A DNA stretch of 35,851 bases from assembly GCA_018667915.1 (NCBI GenBank), contig JABIRI010000147.1, positions 1 to 35,851 of the forward strand, in the 5' to 3' direction. Position 1 is the stretch's first letter. Each line of letters starts with the position of its first letter. Under the pieces are notes generated by a model. The model was not told where the DNA came from, did no database searches, and worked only from the letters and a program-made list of their open reading frames with translations. Source of the DNA: Opitutaceae bacterium. GTDB lineage: Bacteria > Verrucomicrobiota > Verrucomicrobiia > Opitutales > Opitutaceae. The position numbers and the translations under genes are program-made. Positions 7,538 to 17,500 of the stretch are shown here, in pieces.

Positions 7538-9153
7538 ATTCTCTCCGTATCGGCGCTCTCGATATCGCCATTGTTTTAGGATATTTCGCGCTGACGGTGG
7601 CCTTCGGCCTGTGGATCGGGCGGCGCAAGGTGAAGTCGGGCGAAGACCTGTTTCTCGCTGATCGATCAGCTTCTTGGCCGATGATTGGTGCGTCGTTGTT
7701 TTCAGCGAATATCTCGAGTCAGCAGTTTGTCGGGCAAGCGGGGTTGGCTTATACGATCGGGATCGCAGCGGGTGCGTTCCAGATGGTGGGCGCGATGTGT
7801 TTCGTGTTCCTCGCGGTGTTCTTTGTAGAGGTTTATCTCGGACTACGATTGCGCACGGCTCCGGAATTTTTTGAGCGTCGCTACAATAGCAGTTCTCGTT
7901 TGTTCGTCGCTGCGATCAACATCGTGATGATTTTGGCGGCCAACATCGTGACGGCGCTTTATGCGGGTGCGACGGTGATCAACGACCTGCTGGGATGGAC
8001 GTCTACCTTCCATTTTAATATCGCCGTGGTGGTGATCGCGGTCGCGGCGGGTCTCTACACCGTGCTCGGGGGACTTCGCTCGATCCTATGGGTCGATATG
8101 ATGCAGGCGACCTTGTTGGTGCTAGGAGGCGCTATGACTCTGGTATTGTCCGTTCAAGCTGCGGGAGGCATAGGGGAGGTTTTGGCTCTGCCGGAAGGGG
8201 CGACGGAAAACCCATGGTCGATCATCAAGCCGTGGTCTCATGCCTTCGGTTGGTTGCCGCTCATCACGGGGGCCACGATTTTAGGAGTTCATGGGCACTG
8301 CACCGATCATGATTATGTGCAGCGGGCGTTATCGGCCAAAAGTCTGTTTCACTCGAAAATGGGCGCGGTGTTTGCCGGTTTTCTAAAGGTCTTGGCCTTA
8401 TTTATTATCGCGGCGCCCGGGGTGGTCGCGGCGAAGTTGATTCCCGGTCTGGCTCATCCCGATCAGGCTTACACGCGCTTGATCACGGAATATGTGCCGA
8501 CTGGATTTGTGGGATTAGTGATGGCCGGTCTCTTAGCCGCGATTTTGGGCACCGTGGCCGCGGGTCTCTCCGCTTCGTCGGCCATGCTGGTATTCGATTT
8601 TATCGGGAAATGGCGTCCCCAGATGACGGAAACACGTAAAGTGCGGATGGGGCGAGTGGTAATGATTACAATTCTTGTTATCTGCACGTTGCTCGCTCCG
8701 AGTATCAAAAGTTTCCAGGGGGTATTTGGATACCTCGTGAGGATTTGGTCTTTGTTAGCCCCGCCCGTTTTTATCTGTGTGGTTTTCGGTATATTTTCCC
8801 AGCGCGCGACCAGTCGCGGGGCCGTGGCGACGCTCACCACCGGCGCGGTGTTGGGCGTGATTGCGTTCTGGATATTAGGTCGTCCGGACATTTTGGATAC
8901 GCTCCCCGTCTATTTTCGTAGTTCGCTCAATCTCGGTGTGCTCATTACCGTGGTTTGTGCCGTGGTGATGTGGTCCTTGCGGGCGGCGAGTCCCGTGCCT
9001 CAAGCCGCTGCCATCCGGGCTACCAGCCAGCCGAACTCCGCGATCATGACGCCCAGCGAACAACGTCTTTATCGCGTATCATTGATTTCACTACTCGTCT
9101 TGATTGTCGGCGTGGTCTGGCTGCTCTCTCCTTGGGGCGTGGCAGGCCTGTAA
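7534..9153 (+). CDS. Sodium/solute symporter (SSS/SGLT family)
   Basis: This is a 539-residue inner-membrane transporter with about 13-14 hydrophobic helices, a normal size for the SSS family. The N-terminal 'GRRKVKSGEDLFLADRSASW' followed by 'MIGASLFSANISSQQFVG' is the family hallmark in helices 1-2, including the small-residue sodium-site region. 'AGLYTVLGGLRSILWVDMMQ' is the conserved loop before helix 6. Sugar and sugar-acid transporters of Bacteroidota and Verrucomicrobiota with this pattern are common next to glycan-degrading genes. The start codon overlaps the stop of the cytoplasmic sulfatase gene, so its substrate is probably a sulfated or otherwise charged sugar. It is the last gene before the promoter region of the TonB receptor. 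Confidence 0.93.
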   Translation: MNSLRIGALDIAIVLGYFALTVAFGLWIGRRKVKSGEDLFLADRSASWPMIGASLFSANISSQQFVGQAGLAYTIGIAAGAFQMVGAMCFVFLAVFFVEVYLGLRLRTAPEFFERRYNSSSRLFVAAINIVMILAANIVTALYAGATVINDLLGWTSTFHFNIAVVVIAVAAGLYTVLGGLRSILWVDMMQATLLVLGGAMTLVLSVQAAGGIGEVLALPEGATENPWSIIKPWSHAFGWLPLITGATILGVHGHCTDHDYVQRALSAKSLFHSKMGAVFAGFLKVLALFIIAAPGVVAAKLIPGLAHPDQAYTRLITEYVPTGFVGLVMAGLLAAILGTVAAGLSASSAMLVFDFIGKWRPQMTETRKVRMGRVVMITILVICTLLAPSIKSFQGVFGYLVRIWSLLAPPVFICVVFGIFSQRATSRGAVATLTTGAVLGVIAFWILGRPDILDTLPVYFRSSLNLGVLITVVCAVVMWSLRAASPVPQAAAIRATSQPNSAIMTPSEQRLYRVSLISLLVLIVGVVWLLSPWGVAGL

Positions 9154-9174
9154 CAGGCGATAGAACCCATTCGG

Positions 9175-9215
9175 TATAGGTTCTTAACCCTATATCAGGT
9201 CGATTTATGCGCATA
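9175..9215. promoter_or_regulatory. Inverted repeats upstream of the TonB receptor gene
   Basis: The 252-bp gap between the symporter and receptor genes holds TATAGG (9175-9180) facing CCTATA (9189-9194) across eight bases. A perfect 10-bp palindrome, TATGCGCATA, follows at 9206-9215. The first could be a weak hairpin after the symporter gene; the second looks like an operator. The next 70 bases are AT-rich and probably contain the receptor promoter, but I could not place -35/-10 boxes with confidence. Confidence 0.35.
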
Positions 9216-9289
9216 TTTATTGCGTTCTCTGTATTTTTTCTACCGCGCGTTATTTAAGCGGGTATGCAGTAGAAATCTGCGAGAGGGGA

Positions 9290-9303
9290 GTTAAATGATT
9301 AAC
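9290..9303. promoter_or_regulatory. Operator-like motif A, copy 2
   Basis: GTTAAATGATTAAC is an inverted repeat (GTTAA-N4-TTAAC) located 102 bases upstream of the receptor ATG. It is the most symmetrical of the three motif A copies, so it best shows the likely dyad of the site. Confidence 0.5.
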
Positions 9304-9405
9304 TGCGAAACGCGTCGTAGTTTAAGCGTTCATTGAGTTTGGTTGGACCGGTTCGTTCACCAAGGCGAACTGTTACTCAAGACCCCCATCCAAACCTCTG
9401 TAATT

Positions 9406-11721
9406 ATGAACGCAAAGTTCAGCCTTATGGCTCAACGCGCCGCCTTATTTGGCCCTGCGCGATTTACCCGCACGACCCTAGCCGTCGTTTTAGTTTCACT
9501 GGCTTCGTCTGTTTCCGCGCAGGACGATAACAGCGATGTAATCACCCTCGATCCGTTCGACGTCACGTCCGTTGAAACCGATCGTTACCTCGCTTCGAAT
9601 TCGATCTCCGGCACCGCGATGAACACGTTGCTTAAAGATATTCCGATGACGATTAATGTGATCACCAACGAATTTCTCGATGACGCCATCGTGGGCGATC
9701 TGGAACGGGCGTTGGATTTTAATTCCTCCGTTTCTCAGACCACGCGTGGACAGATCAGCAATCAAAACGCCATTTATTCCCTGCGTGGTTTCCGTAACCG
9801 CAATGTGCTCCTCGATGGTGTCATGGGTGGTGATCATATGCCCCGCTATCTCGTCGATCGTATCGAGGTCGTGAAGGGACCGAATACACTCTATGGTCAA
9901 TCTGACCCGGGTGGATTGGTAAACATGATCAGCAAGCGTCCCCGTTCCGACAATCGCACGGTGGTGACGTCCCGTTTTGGTCAGGATTCCACCTACGGGG
10001 CTGACATCGATATGAACATTGCCCAGATCGCTCCTAATGTAGGCCTGCGTCTGCTCGGTTCGTTTGATGATACCAAAGGCTGGCGTTGGAGAGATGATAA
10101 GGATTCCACCTTTCTTGCGGCATCGGCCGAATGGAAAGTAACGGACGCGACTAAGATTCGGTTCATTGCCAGCACCGCCAATAAAGGTGGTTTGCCGACC
10201 AATCGGGCGACTTATTCCTTCATGCGTATTCCCACCGATCTCAATGGTGATGGAGATACCAACGACCGCGTCGGTGGTGTGGTTGAGGCTACGGCCCGTT
10301 ACAATAACGATTTCTTACCGTGGGAGTGGACCAGTGAAACGGAGCAAGCTTCCGATTTTAACCAGACGCACCAATACGCTCAGTTGAATGTGATTCACCA
10401 AGTGAATGACATGCTGAATCTCCAATACAGCTACACGAAGAGCTATCGCGAAACGCACGTGACCTTCCGTGAGTATAACACGTTTAGCCCGGCCAAAAGC
10501 GTTTCGGCAAATTACACCACGAGCACGAGCGAGAATGAAACCGACGCGCACACGCTCAATGCGTTCATTACGGCTGAGACCGGTGAGGTGAAACATAACA
10601 TCATCGCAGGTGTGCGTTACACCGATGATCGCCGTTTCGGCCAAGGTAATCGTCTGCGCCCGACCAATGGTGGAGAGCGGGTTATTCTCGACTGGCTCGC
10701 TGGCCAAACGGGTAAGAACTTCCGCCATACCGTAACGAAGGATGAAATCCTCGCGGGAGCTCAACTCTGGCTCGATGATGCACCTACCCGGACCGAGCTG
10801 CGCACCTATGGGCCGCGCACGAATCAAAACGGCGATAACTTCGAAGAAGTCACCACACTGTTTGTGAGCGACAGTATGACCATGATGGAGGACCGTCTTC
10901 GGATTTTGGCTGGACTGCGTAATATTGAGATTACCGGTTTCGGCTTTAACGCCTCGGGTGTCTCCAATGGCGCGAAACGCACCTCCAAGGACACCAGTTA
11001 CCAGTTGGGTGCGAACTTCGCCATCAACGACTCTTTGGTGCTCTTCGCCAACACCGCGACCGCGTTTAATCCCAATGGTTTCAATAGCGATACCGGAGCG
11101 TTCTTCGATCCGGAAGAATCAGAAGCCTTCGAAGTGGGTGCCAAGTTGGACGGCCTGCTCGGCGGTAAACTCTCGGGATCTGTCGCGCTGTTCAAGATTG
11201 ATAAGCAGAACGTAGTCCGCAGTGACTTTAACCCCGTCACCTTCATGAGTGATCGCGAGATCACCGATGATCGCAGTGAGGGTATCGATTTGGAGCTCTT
11301 CCTCAATGCGAGCGAGGGGTGGCAGATTACTTTGGGTTACACCCATCTTGATGCTCGCACCGTAGTCAGTCAGACCGAAGCCCTCGGTTTGAGACTCGAA
11401 GGTGCCGCACCGGATAAACTGACGTTCTTTACGACCTATTCCTTCGCGGATGACAGTGGTCTTAAGGGACTGCGTATTGGCGGTGGAGCGATCAAGGCTT
11501 GGGGGCCGATCCAACAATTCGGCACCAGTGGCAATCGTCTCGTGGTGGAGGATGGTTACACGCAAGTGAACGTCTTTGCCCGCTATCGCACTGAGCTATT
11601 CGACCGTCCTACGACGTTTGGACTCAATGTCAGTAATCTCGGAGACGAATTCTTTATTCGCGCTCGGGCCAACACCGGCACACCTCGCCAGGTGATGGGT
11701 TCGATCCGGATGGAATTTTAA
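9406..11721 (+). CDS. TonB-dependent outer-membrane receptor
   Basis: This is a 771-residue outer-membrane transporter that would import oligosaccharides (or another large ligand) using TonB energy. I chose ATG 9406, which gives a clean signal peptide ending 'SSVSAQDD'; the upstream in-frame TTG at 9343 lacks support. The plug domain begins at about residue 45 with 'VITLDPFDVTS' and includes 'NTLLKDIPMTINVITNEFLDD', 'YSLRGFRNRNVLLDG' and 'DRIEVVKGPNTLYGQSDPGG'. The rest is barrel, ending in 'MGSIRMEF' with the terminal Phe expected by the Bam machinery. There is no SusD partner and no carboxypeptidase-like N-domain, which fits verrucomicrobial receptors. A strong intrinsic terminator follows, so it is probably transcribed alone from the region carrying motif A. 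Confidence 0.95.
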   Translation: MNAKFSLMAQRAALFGPARFTRTTLAVVLVSLASSVSAQDDNSDVITLDPFDVTSVETDRYLASNSISGTAMNTLLKDIPMTINVITNEFLDDAIVGDLERALDFNSSVSQTTRGQISNQNAIYSLRGFRNRNVLLDGVMGGDHMPRYLVDRIEVVKGPNTLYGQSDPGGLVNMISKRPRSDNRTVVTSRFGQDSTYGADIDMNIAQIAPNVGLRLLGSFDDTKGWRWRDDKDSTFLAASAEWKVTDATKIRFIASTANKGGLPTNRATYSFMRIPTDLNGDGDTNDRVGGVVEATARYNNDFLPWEWTSETEQASDFNQTHQYAQLNVIHQVNDMLNLQYSYTKSYRETHVTFREYNTFSPAKSVSANYTTSTSENETDAHTLNAFITAETGEVKHNIIAGVRYTDDRRFGQGNRLRPTNGGERVILDWLAGQTGKNFRHTVTKDEILAGAQLWLDDAPTRTELRTYGPRTNQNGDNFEEVTTLFVSDSMTMMEDRLRILAGLRNIEITGFGFNASGVSNGAKRTSKDTSYQLGANFAINDSLVLFANTATAFNPNGFNSDTGAFFDPEESEAFEVGAKLDGLLGGKLSGSVALFKIDKQNVVRSDFNPVTFMSDREITDDRSEGIDLELFLNASEGWQITLGYTHLDARTVVSQTEALGLRLEGAAPDKLTFFTTYSFADDSGLKGLRIGGGAIKAWGPIQQFGTSGNRLVVEDGYTQVNVFARYRTELFDRPTTFGLNVSNLGDEFFIRARANTGTPRQVMGSIRMEF

Positions 11722-11735
11722 GTAGTTTGTTGTCG

Positions 11736-11767
11736 CGGCGGGTCGCTTCTGCGGCCCGCCGTTTTTT
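11736..11767 (+). terminator. Rho-independent terminator after the TonB receptor gene
   Basis: CGGCGGGTCGC (11736-11746) pairs with GCGGCCCGCCG (11751-11761), 11 pairs including one G-U, around a TTCT loop, followed directly by TTTTTT (11762-11767). It lies 14 bases after the receptor stop and separates the receptor from the fucosidase gene. Confidence 0.92.
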
Positions 11768-11813
11768 CGTTTAAGCCCCCGCTGATTTTTCATCCTCTCG
11801 TCACTTTTTCGCC

Positions 11814-13688
11814 ATGATTTCTTCACGCGCCGTTCGCTTCATTTTAACCCTTGGCCTATTGTGTTTGGCCGCCGCGTTTACCGTCTCTGCCACCACCAAG
11901 GAAGAACCGGATCTCTATGTGAATCCGGAGCGACTGGAGGAGTGGAATGATTGGCGATTCGGTCTCTTTATCCACTGGGGACCGTGGGCTCAGCGGGAGG
12001 TCGGTTACATTTGGAAGATGGTCAACGAGGAGTCCCCGGAGGTTGGGAGTAAGAGTTTCGATCTCTGGGAGACATTTAATCCGACCGAATTTGATCCCGC
12101 AAAGTGGGCGAAGGCCGCGAAGGCCGCGGGCATGAAGTATGTCGTCTTCGTGGTGAAGCACCACGATGGGGTGAATAACTACGACACCCAGCTCTCGGAC
12201 TTCAAAACGACCAATCCGACCGTGCCGTATCATACCAACCCTAATGCCGATCTCACCAAGGCGATTGTGGATGCGTTTAGGGCGGAAGGTCTGGCGGTTG
12301 GTCTCTATTATTCTCACATCGACTGGCATCACCCAGATGGGAAGTATTTCTCCCGCGACCATTGGGACTACGACGCGAGCCGGATCGATTCTGACCCGGA
12401 ATCATGGAGTCGTTTTGCAGAGTTCCAGAAAGGTCAGGTGCGTGAGCTCCTCACCAACTACGGTAAGATTGATATCTTGTGGTATGACATTCATTGGCCT
12501 AGCGGGGGCACCGGCGACACCGTTTTTGAGCATCCGGTGGTGCGAAAAGATGCTCTCGATCTCCTACGCATCATGAAAGAGTTGCAGCCCGATCTGATAT
12601 TCAATGATCGGGGCACCGACAAATTTGGTGGATTCTACACGCCGGAACAACAGGTGCCGGCGACGGGATTGCCCGGATATTGGGAATCCAATATCACGAT
12701 TACCAACGAGCGTGGGTTTTGGTATAAAGGAGATCAAGTTTCTGCGAAATCGCCGGAGATGCTCACGCGCATGTTGATCGAAATTGCGGCTAAGGGCGGA
12801 AACTTCCTGATGAATGTCGGCCCCCGTCCTGATGGTGAATTATCCCAAACCGAATATGATGCCTTGGCCGGTATCGGAGGGTGGATGGAGGCCAACGGCG
12901 AGAGTATCTACGGCACAGATCGCTCGCTCTTTGTGGATCTGCCGTGGGGCTGGTCCACCACGACCAAAGACAAACTTTACCTCCATGTGTTTGACTGGCC
13001 TACCGACGGAAAGCTGATTGTGCCGGGACTTCAGTCAGGAGTGAAAAAAGCTTATCTGCTCGAAGATGCCAAAATGAAGTCGCTTGCCGTTCGTCGAATC
13101 GAAGACGGCAAATCGATCGCGGTGGGAAAGAAGGCACCGAACGCGGTGGCATCGGTGGTGGTGCTGGAACTCTCCGAGACTCCGAAAGTGCACAATACCT
13201 TCCGTCAGACTCCGGGGGAGAGCATGAAGTTCTCCACTGCCATTGCTCAAGTGGAGGGGCCTAACGCCAGCTACAATTACGGCACTGCTACGCGAAAAGG
13301 AAACTTTGTGCAGGACATCAAAACTCCGGGTGATCGGGTTGGCTGGGATTTCCTTTTGCGCACGCCCGGCAAGTATCGCGTGTTGATCGAATACTCTGCG
13401 CAACACCCGCAGGCAGGCAGTGAGTTTGCCCTCGAGGTCGGTGATCTTGCGAGCTTCCGCGGAACCGTGCGCGGCACGGCGGATTGGGAGGGTTCTTTGC
13501 TGGAAGTGCAGCGTCAGACCTTCGATGCGCATGAGCGGCACAACAACCTTTGGACGTTCCAGCAACACGAGCTCGGCACCTTGAATTTTGCGGATCCCGG
13601 CGCTTATGAGATCGAAGTCGCACCGGTGAGCATCGCGAAAGACTACCTCGCCTTCGTGAAATCCGTCACCCTCGAGTTGGTCGAGTAG
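11814..13688 (+). CDS. Exported alpha-L-fucosidase (GH29) with C-terminal beta-sandwich
   Basis: This is a 624-residue secreted retaining fucosidase that would release terminal alpha-L-fucose from glycans. The signal peptide ends near 'TVSATTKEEP'. GH29 motifs are clear: 'RFGLFIHWGPWA' (about 48-59), 'VFVVKHHDGV' (about 111-120), the probable nucleophile Asp at about 225 in 'ILWYDIHWP', 'LIFNDRG', and 'IEIAAKGGNFLMNVGPRPDG' near 320-340. The catalytic barrel ends at about 360 and is followed by the usual small beta domain. A further roughly 180-residue module (about 445-624) looks like a beta-sandwich carbohydrate-binding domain. Only 46 bases separate the start from the preceding terminator, so the promoter must lie in or before that hairpin. 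This gene is the best clue that the target glycan contains fucose. Confidence 0.95.
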   Translation: MISSRAVRFILTLGLLCLAAAFTVSATTKEEPDLYVNPERLEEWNDWRFGLFIHWGPWAQREVGYIWKMVNEESPEVGSKSFDLWETFNPTEFDPAKWAKAAKAAGMKYVVFVVKHHDGVNNYDTQLSDFKTTNPTVPYHTNPNADLTKAIVDAFRAEGLAVGLYYSHIDWHHPDGKYFSRDHWDYDASRIDSDPESWSRFAEFQKGQVRELLTNYGKIDILWYDIHWPSGGTGDTVFEHPVVRKDALDLLRIMKELQPDLIFNDRGTDKFGGFYTPEQQVPATGLPGYWESNITITNERGFWYKGDQVSAKSPEMLTRMLIEIAAKGGNFLMNVGPRPDGELSQTEYDALAGIGGWMEANGESIYGTDRSLFVDLPWGWSTTTKDKLYLHVFDWPTDGKLIVPGLQSGVKKAYLLEDAKMKSLAVRRIEDGKSIAVGKKAPNAVASVVVLELSETPKVHNTFRQTPGESMKFSTAIAQVEGPNASYNYGTATRKGNFVQDIKTPGDRVGWDFLLRTPGKYRVLIEYSAQHPQAGSEFALEVGDLASFRGTVRGTADWEGSLLEVQRQTFDAHERHNNLWTFQQHELGTLNFADPGAYEIEVAPVSIAKDYLAFVKSVTLELVE

Positions 13689-13732
13689 TTCGCGGCTGAC
13701 AACCCGTCGGTTCCTCCGCACGATTCGAAGCC

Positions 13733-14485
13733 ATGAAATACCCCCATGGATTTTGGATCATTGGATTGGCGCTAGGAATGTCTGCGGTGAGCGCGGCGGA
13801 AAAGTCAGCCGAGACTGCTTGGGCGGGACTCGTGGGTGACCTGGGCGAGCGCGCGGCATTTGCCTACGTGGAAAACGATGCGACGTTGCCCAACGTTTTG
13901 ATCTACGGTGATTCGATATCGATCGGATACACCCCTGGCGTGCGGACAGCGTTGAAAGGCCGTGCGAATGTCTATCGCGTTCACCTCAACGGCGGGCCAT
14001 CCGGATCGTTTATCGGAAAGTTCGATACGATGGAGTCGACCATGCGTGCCCCCGACATGGCCGGGCATTGGGATTTCGCTTGGGACATAGTCCATGTGAA
14101 CGTCGGTCTGCACGATCTGAAGTATGTCAACGAACGGGGTAAACTGGACCTAGAAGCAGGCAGACAGGTCGCGACCATCGCGGAGTATCAGGCGAACCTG
14201 CGCCGAATCATTGCGCATCTCCGGAATGCCGCACCGAAGGCGAAACTCATTTTCGCGCTCACGACCAAAGTCCCGCCGGAGTCGAACGGTCGTCATGAAA
14301 ATGCCGAACGCGCCTATAATGATGCGGCAATGGCGGTGCTGAAGGATTTTCCGGAAATTGGCATCAACGATCTGCGCACGGCTTCTTTGCCCTACGAGCA
14401 GCCCGGCAACGTGCATTTTAAACCGGCGGGTATTGCGGCCCAGGCCGAGCACGTCGCGAACGTGATCGCGACGTGCTTGCGGTGA
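13733..14485 (+). CDS. Exported SGNH/GDSL-hydrolase-like protein
   Basis: This is a 250-residue protein with an N-terminal signal peptide (ending near 'VSAAEKSAE'). The block I motif 'VLIYGDSISIGY' has the nucleophile Ser at about 61. Block III is 'VHVNVGLHDLK', with His where the usual oxyanion Asn of GxND stands. The C-terminal block V is 'PGNVHFKPAG', with the catalytic His at about 228 and Gly instead of the usual Asp three residues earlier. Related verrucomicrobial and planctomycetal proteins commonly sit beside sulfatases and fucosidases and are thought to remove acetyl or other acyl groups from glycans. The altered blocks make the exact chemistry uncertain. It follows the fucosidase gene by 44 bases on the same strand and is probably co-transcribed. 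Confidence 0.85.
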   Translation: MKYPHGFWIIGLALGMSAVSAAEKSAETAWAGLVGDLGERAAFAYVENDATLPNVLIYGDSISIGYTPGVRTALKGRANVYRVHLNGGPSGSFIGKFDTMESTMRAPDMAGHWDFAWDIVHVNVGLHDLKYVNERGKLDLEAGRQVATIAEYQANLRRIIAHLRNAAPKAKLIFALTTKVPPESNGRHENAERAYNDAAMAVLKDFPEIGINDLRTASLPYEQPGNVHFKPAGIAAQAEHVANVIATCLR

Positions 14486-14489
14486 AGGG

Positions 14490-14517
14490 GGAGGGCCGGA
14501 CCGCCGGGCCGTCCTCC
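14490..14517. terminator. GC-rich hairpin between convergent genes
   Basis: GGAGG (14490-14494) pairs with CCTCC (14513-14517), and an inner CCGG/CCGG stem with an ACCG loop continues across an asymmetric internal loop. It sits in the 49-bp gap between the converging esterase and PVC-cytochrome genes. No T-tract is present, so terminator function is tentative. Confidence 0.35.
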
Positions 14518-14534
14518 TACCTTCCCCGATCACT

Positions 14535-17500
14535 TCAGTTGTTTTCGAGCGGATGCTCTTTCAGTAACTCGGCGGGACTATACAAGCCGGTCTGGTCTTT
14601 TACTTCGGCGCGAACGCGTCGGACCTGGCCGGGGCGGATGGGGCTGGCTTTGTTGCCAAAGGCATTGCGCACGTAGGTGAGCACCGCTGCCATTTCGTCA
14701 TCCTTGAGCAGTCCTTCGAACTGCGTCATGGGCACGACTCCGGGGTAGGCTTTCCCTTTAACCTCGATGGGGCCCATCAGGCCTTTTAGGGTTAGTTTGA
14801 TGAGGCGATCAGGATCGCCCAGTGCCCATTGGGTGTCGGCGAGGGGAGGGAAGCCGACATCGGGTAGACCCTTGCCATCGGGTTGATGGCAGGTAGCGCA
14901 GTGGCCTTCGCGTTCGTAGATCTCAGCGCCTTGAATGAAGCGTTTCGCATCTCCGTCCTCAAGGTGTTTAGGCGCTTGGAGTTCGTCTTCGCGAATTGCC
15001 TTCGGCAGAAAATCACCGGCTAAGGCCGCTTTGGCGTGTTCGAAACTGATAAACATATGATCGTCGATCCCCATGGCCTCGGCAGCTGTGAGAATGGTCT
15101 CACCGGTTTGGCGATCCAGCCGACTTGCAGCCGTAATCGCTTCGAGGCGAACTCGTCCGTGCGGATCGTTGGCCGCTTGCATCAACAATGATTTATGGTC
15201 GGCGAGTTGGTGGTCATTAAAACGCACGGCCCGCACGGCGGCAGAGCGAACGCGGTGGTCGTCGGATTTGAGGAGTTCCTCAAGGAGCTGGCGATCGATC
15301 CGGTCGGCGCCCCACGTCACCCACAGGGCTTCGAGTTTGAAGCGATCGTCCGATTGCTTCGCTGCCCAAGCGGACGCCGCCGCCGTGACTTTGGCGTCGT
15401 CGCGACCGCGCAGTTCGCGTTTGGTGCGGTAACGGGCGCGGTATTCGTGAAGTTTCAGATTCTCGAGCAATTGTTCGATCGAGGCGCCATCAATTTGCGG
15501 CGGCGTCACGAGCGGGCGTGAAGGGTAGGTGATGCGGTAGATGCGACCGTGGGCGTGATCGCGCAGCGGGTCGCGGGCGGAGTGCTGCATGTGCCCGATG
15601 AGGGCGTTGTGCCAGTCGACCACGTAGAGCGAACCATCGGGCGCGAACTCCAGATCGACCGGGCGGAAGTTGAGGTCCTCGGAAACGAACAGGTCTTGGC
15701 GATGTTCGGTGGTAAAGCCCGTGCCGTCTTCGATGACCTGATGCTGTTTGGCGCCGAGGAAACCGATGGCATTGTTGAACAACATATCGCCTTGCACCTC
15801 GTCGGGAAAGTGACGGCTGGAAACGAATTCGAGACCGGACGTAGGCCGCACTTTATTAGACGTAATGAGATCAGGGGCCTCAATATTTACGCCGTAGACG
15901 GGTTGCACCGAACCGGGCATCATCCAGGCTACCTTGGTGCCCGAGGTGAAGAGGAAAAAATCCTGTCCATAATCGTCAAATGCGATGCCCCAAGGATTGG
16001 GGATTTTGAACTGAGCGTAGTTGATCAGTTTTCGGCGTTGTGGCGTATACCGGTAGAACACACCGTTGTTGCCGCGCACGGTGCCGTAGGGCGTTTCGAC
16101 GTTGGTGTGACTGAACAGTCCTTCCGCCATCATGATGGCGCCGGACGGATCGGCACTAAACGCGGAAATGGCGTGGTGGGTATCGTGATCGTCGAACCCG
16201 CTGAGTAATACTTCCTTGGTGTCTGCTTTGTCGTCCCCATCGGTATCGCGCAGCAGGACCAAACTGCCGCTCTGCGAGACGAAGACGCCGTCCGGCGTGA
16301 TCTCGAAACCAATCGGAATGTGAAGATTTTCGGCCCAGGTGATTTGTTTGTCTGCGACGCCATCGTTGTCGGTATCTTCGAAGATCAGCAACTTGTCGTT
16401 GGGGAGCGGATCCCCGATGCGGTAGTGGGGATAACTCGCCATGGTCGAGACCCAGAGGCGGCCCTTGTTATCGAAGGACATTTGAGCGGGATTGGCTAGA
16501 TCAGGGAACCGATGTTCGTCGGCGAAGAGCTCGATCTTATATCCGGGAGCGGTAGTAATTTTAGATTCAACCGCTTTGCCGGGGAGATATTCGGTGGTGC
16601 CGTTTTTAACGCTGGGTTTGTAATTGGTTTCCACCTCGGGCAGCTCTCGGGTTTTGGCATCCTCCGCGGCGAGATCAAAGCGTTCGCCGGCGAGCTTCGC
16701 CCAGATGAGGCGATCTCGGACCGCGGTCATTTCACGGGTCTTTTCCAACTCGAACGGATAATTGTCCGGACCGAACGGATTGTAACGGCGGCCATACGCG
16801 TGCACGCCGTTGGGGATTTTATACAGATTGAGCCACGCCCAGTTTTTTTGCCGAACGGCATCGAGCACGGGTCCACGCTTGCCTTTATGGCGCTCGGTCT
16901 TCGGGAACAGTTGGCTGCTTAAGTAGGGAGCCAACTTGCGATATCCCCGCTCGTTTAAATTTAATCCATCGGTGGTGTATTCCTTGCCATCCTGGAACCA
17001 CTTCTTGGACGGGATGAACACATCGACGAACAGGACACCCTGCTCAGCAGCTACCTCTCGCATCGCCTTTGTATAGATGCGAAGGTTCGCGTTCGCCGTT
17101 TTGCCATCGGGGGTGTGATACTTGGCCGATAGGTCTTCGAATGCGGTGGGAGAAACGAGCGCGAGTTGCGGAATGTTTTCGCCGTTGTATTTCTGGCTGA
17201 GAGTGTGGCGGATGAAGGCAGCAAGCTCCCACTTGTAGCGGTCCAGCCCATCGGGGCCGCCGAAGGAGGAGTTGAGGCCAAAGAAAGCGATGATGGTATC
17301 GGCGCCGAAGCGGGTCAGCCACTGATCAGGCGTTTCGAAATGTCCCTTGGGTCGCGAATCAACCTGATACTTGGCGGGCAGGAGCTCCTTGGCGCCCGGA
17401 AACGCGTATTGTTCCTCCTTGTTACGGGCGGAGTGCGGGCGAAACGCCGGCGTCGTGCCTTCGTCGGCGAAATTGCGGATGGTGAGTTTATGATCGGCGA

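Noticed and set aside
9154-9405. Riboswitch or small RNA in the leader of the TonB receptor gene
   Set aside because: Only short dyads are seen; no known riboswitch core could be traced by eye.
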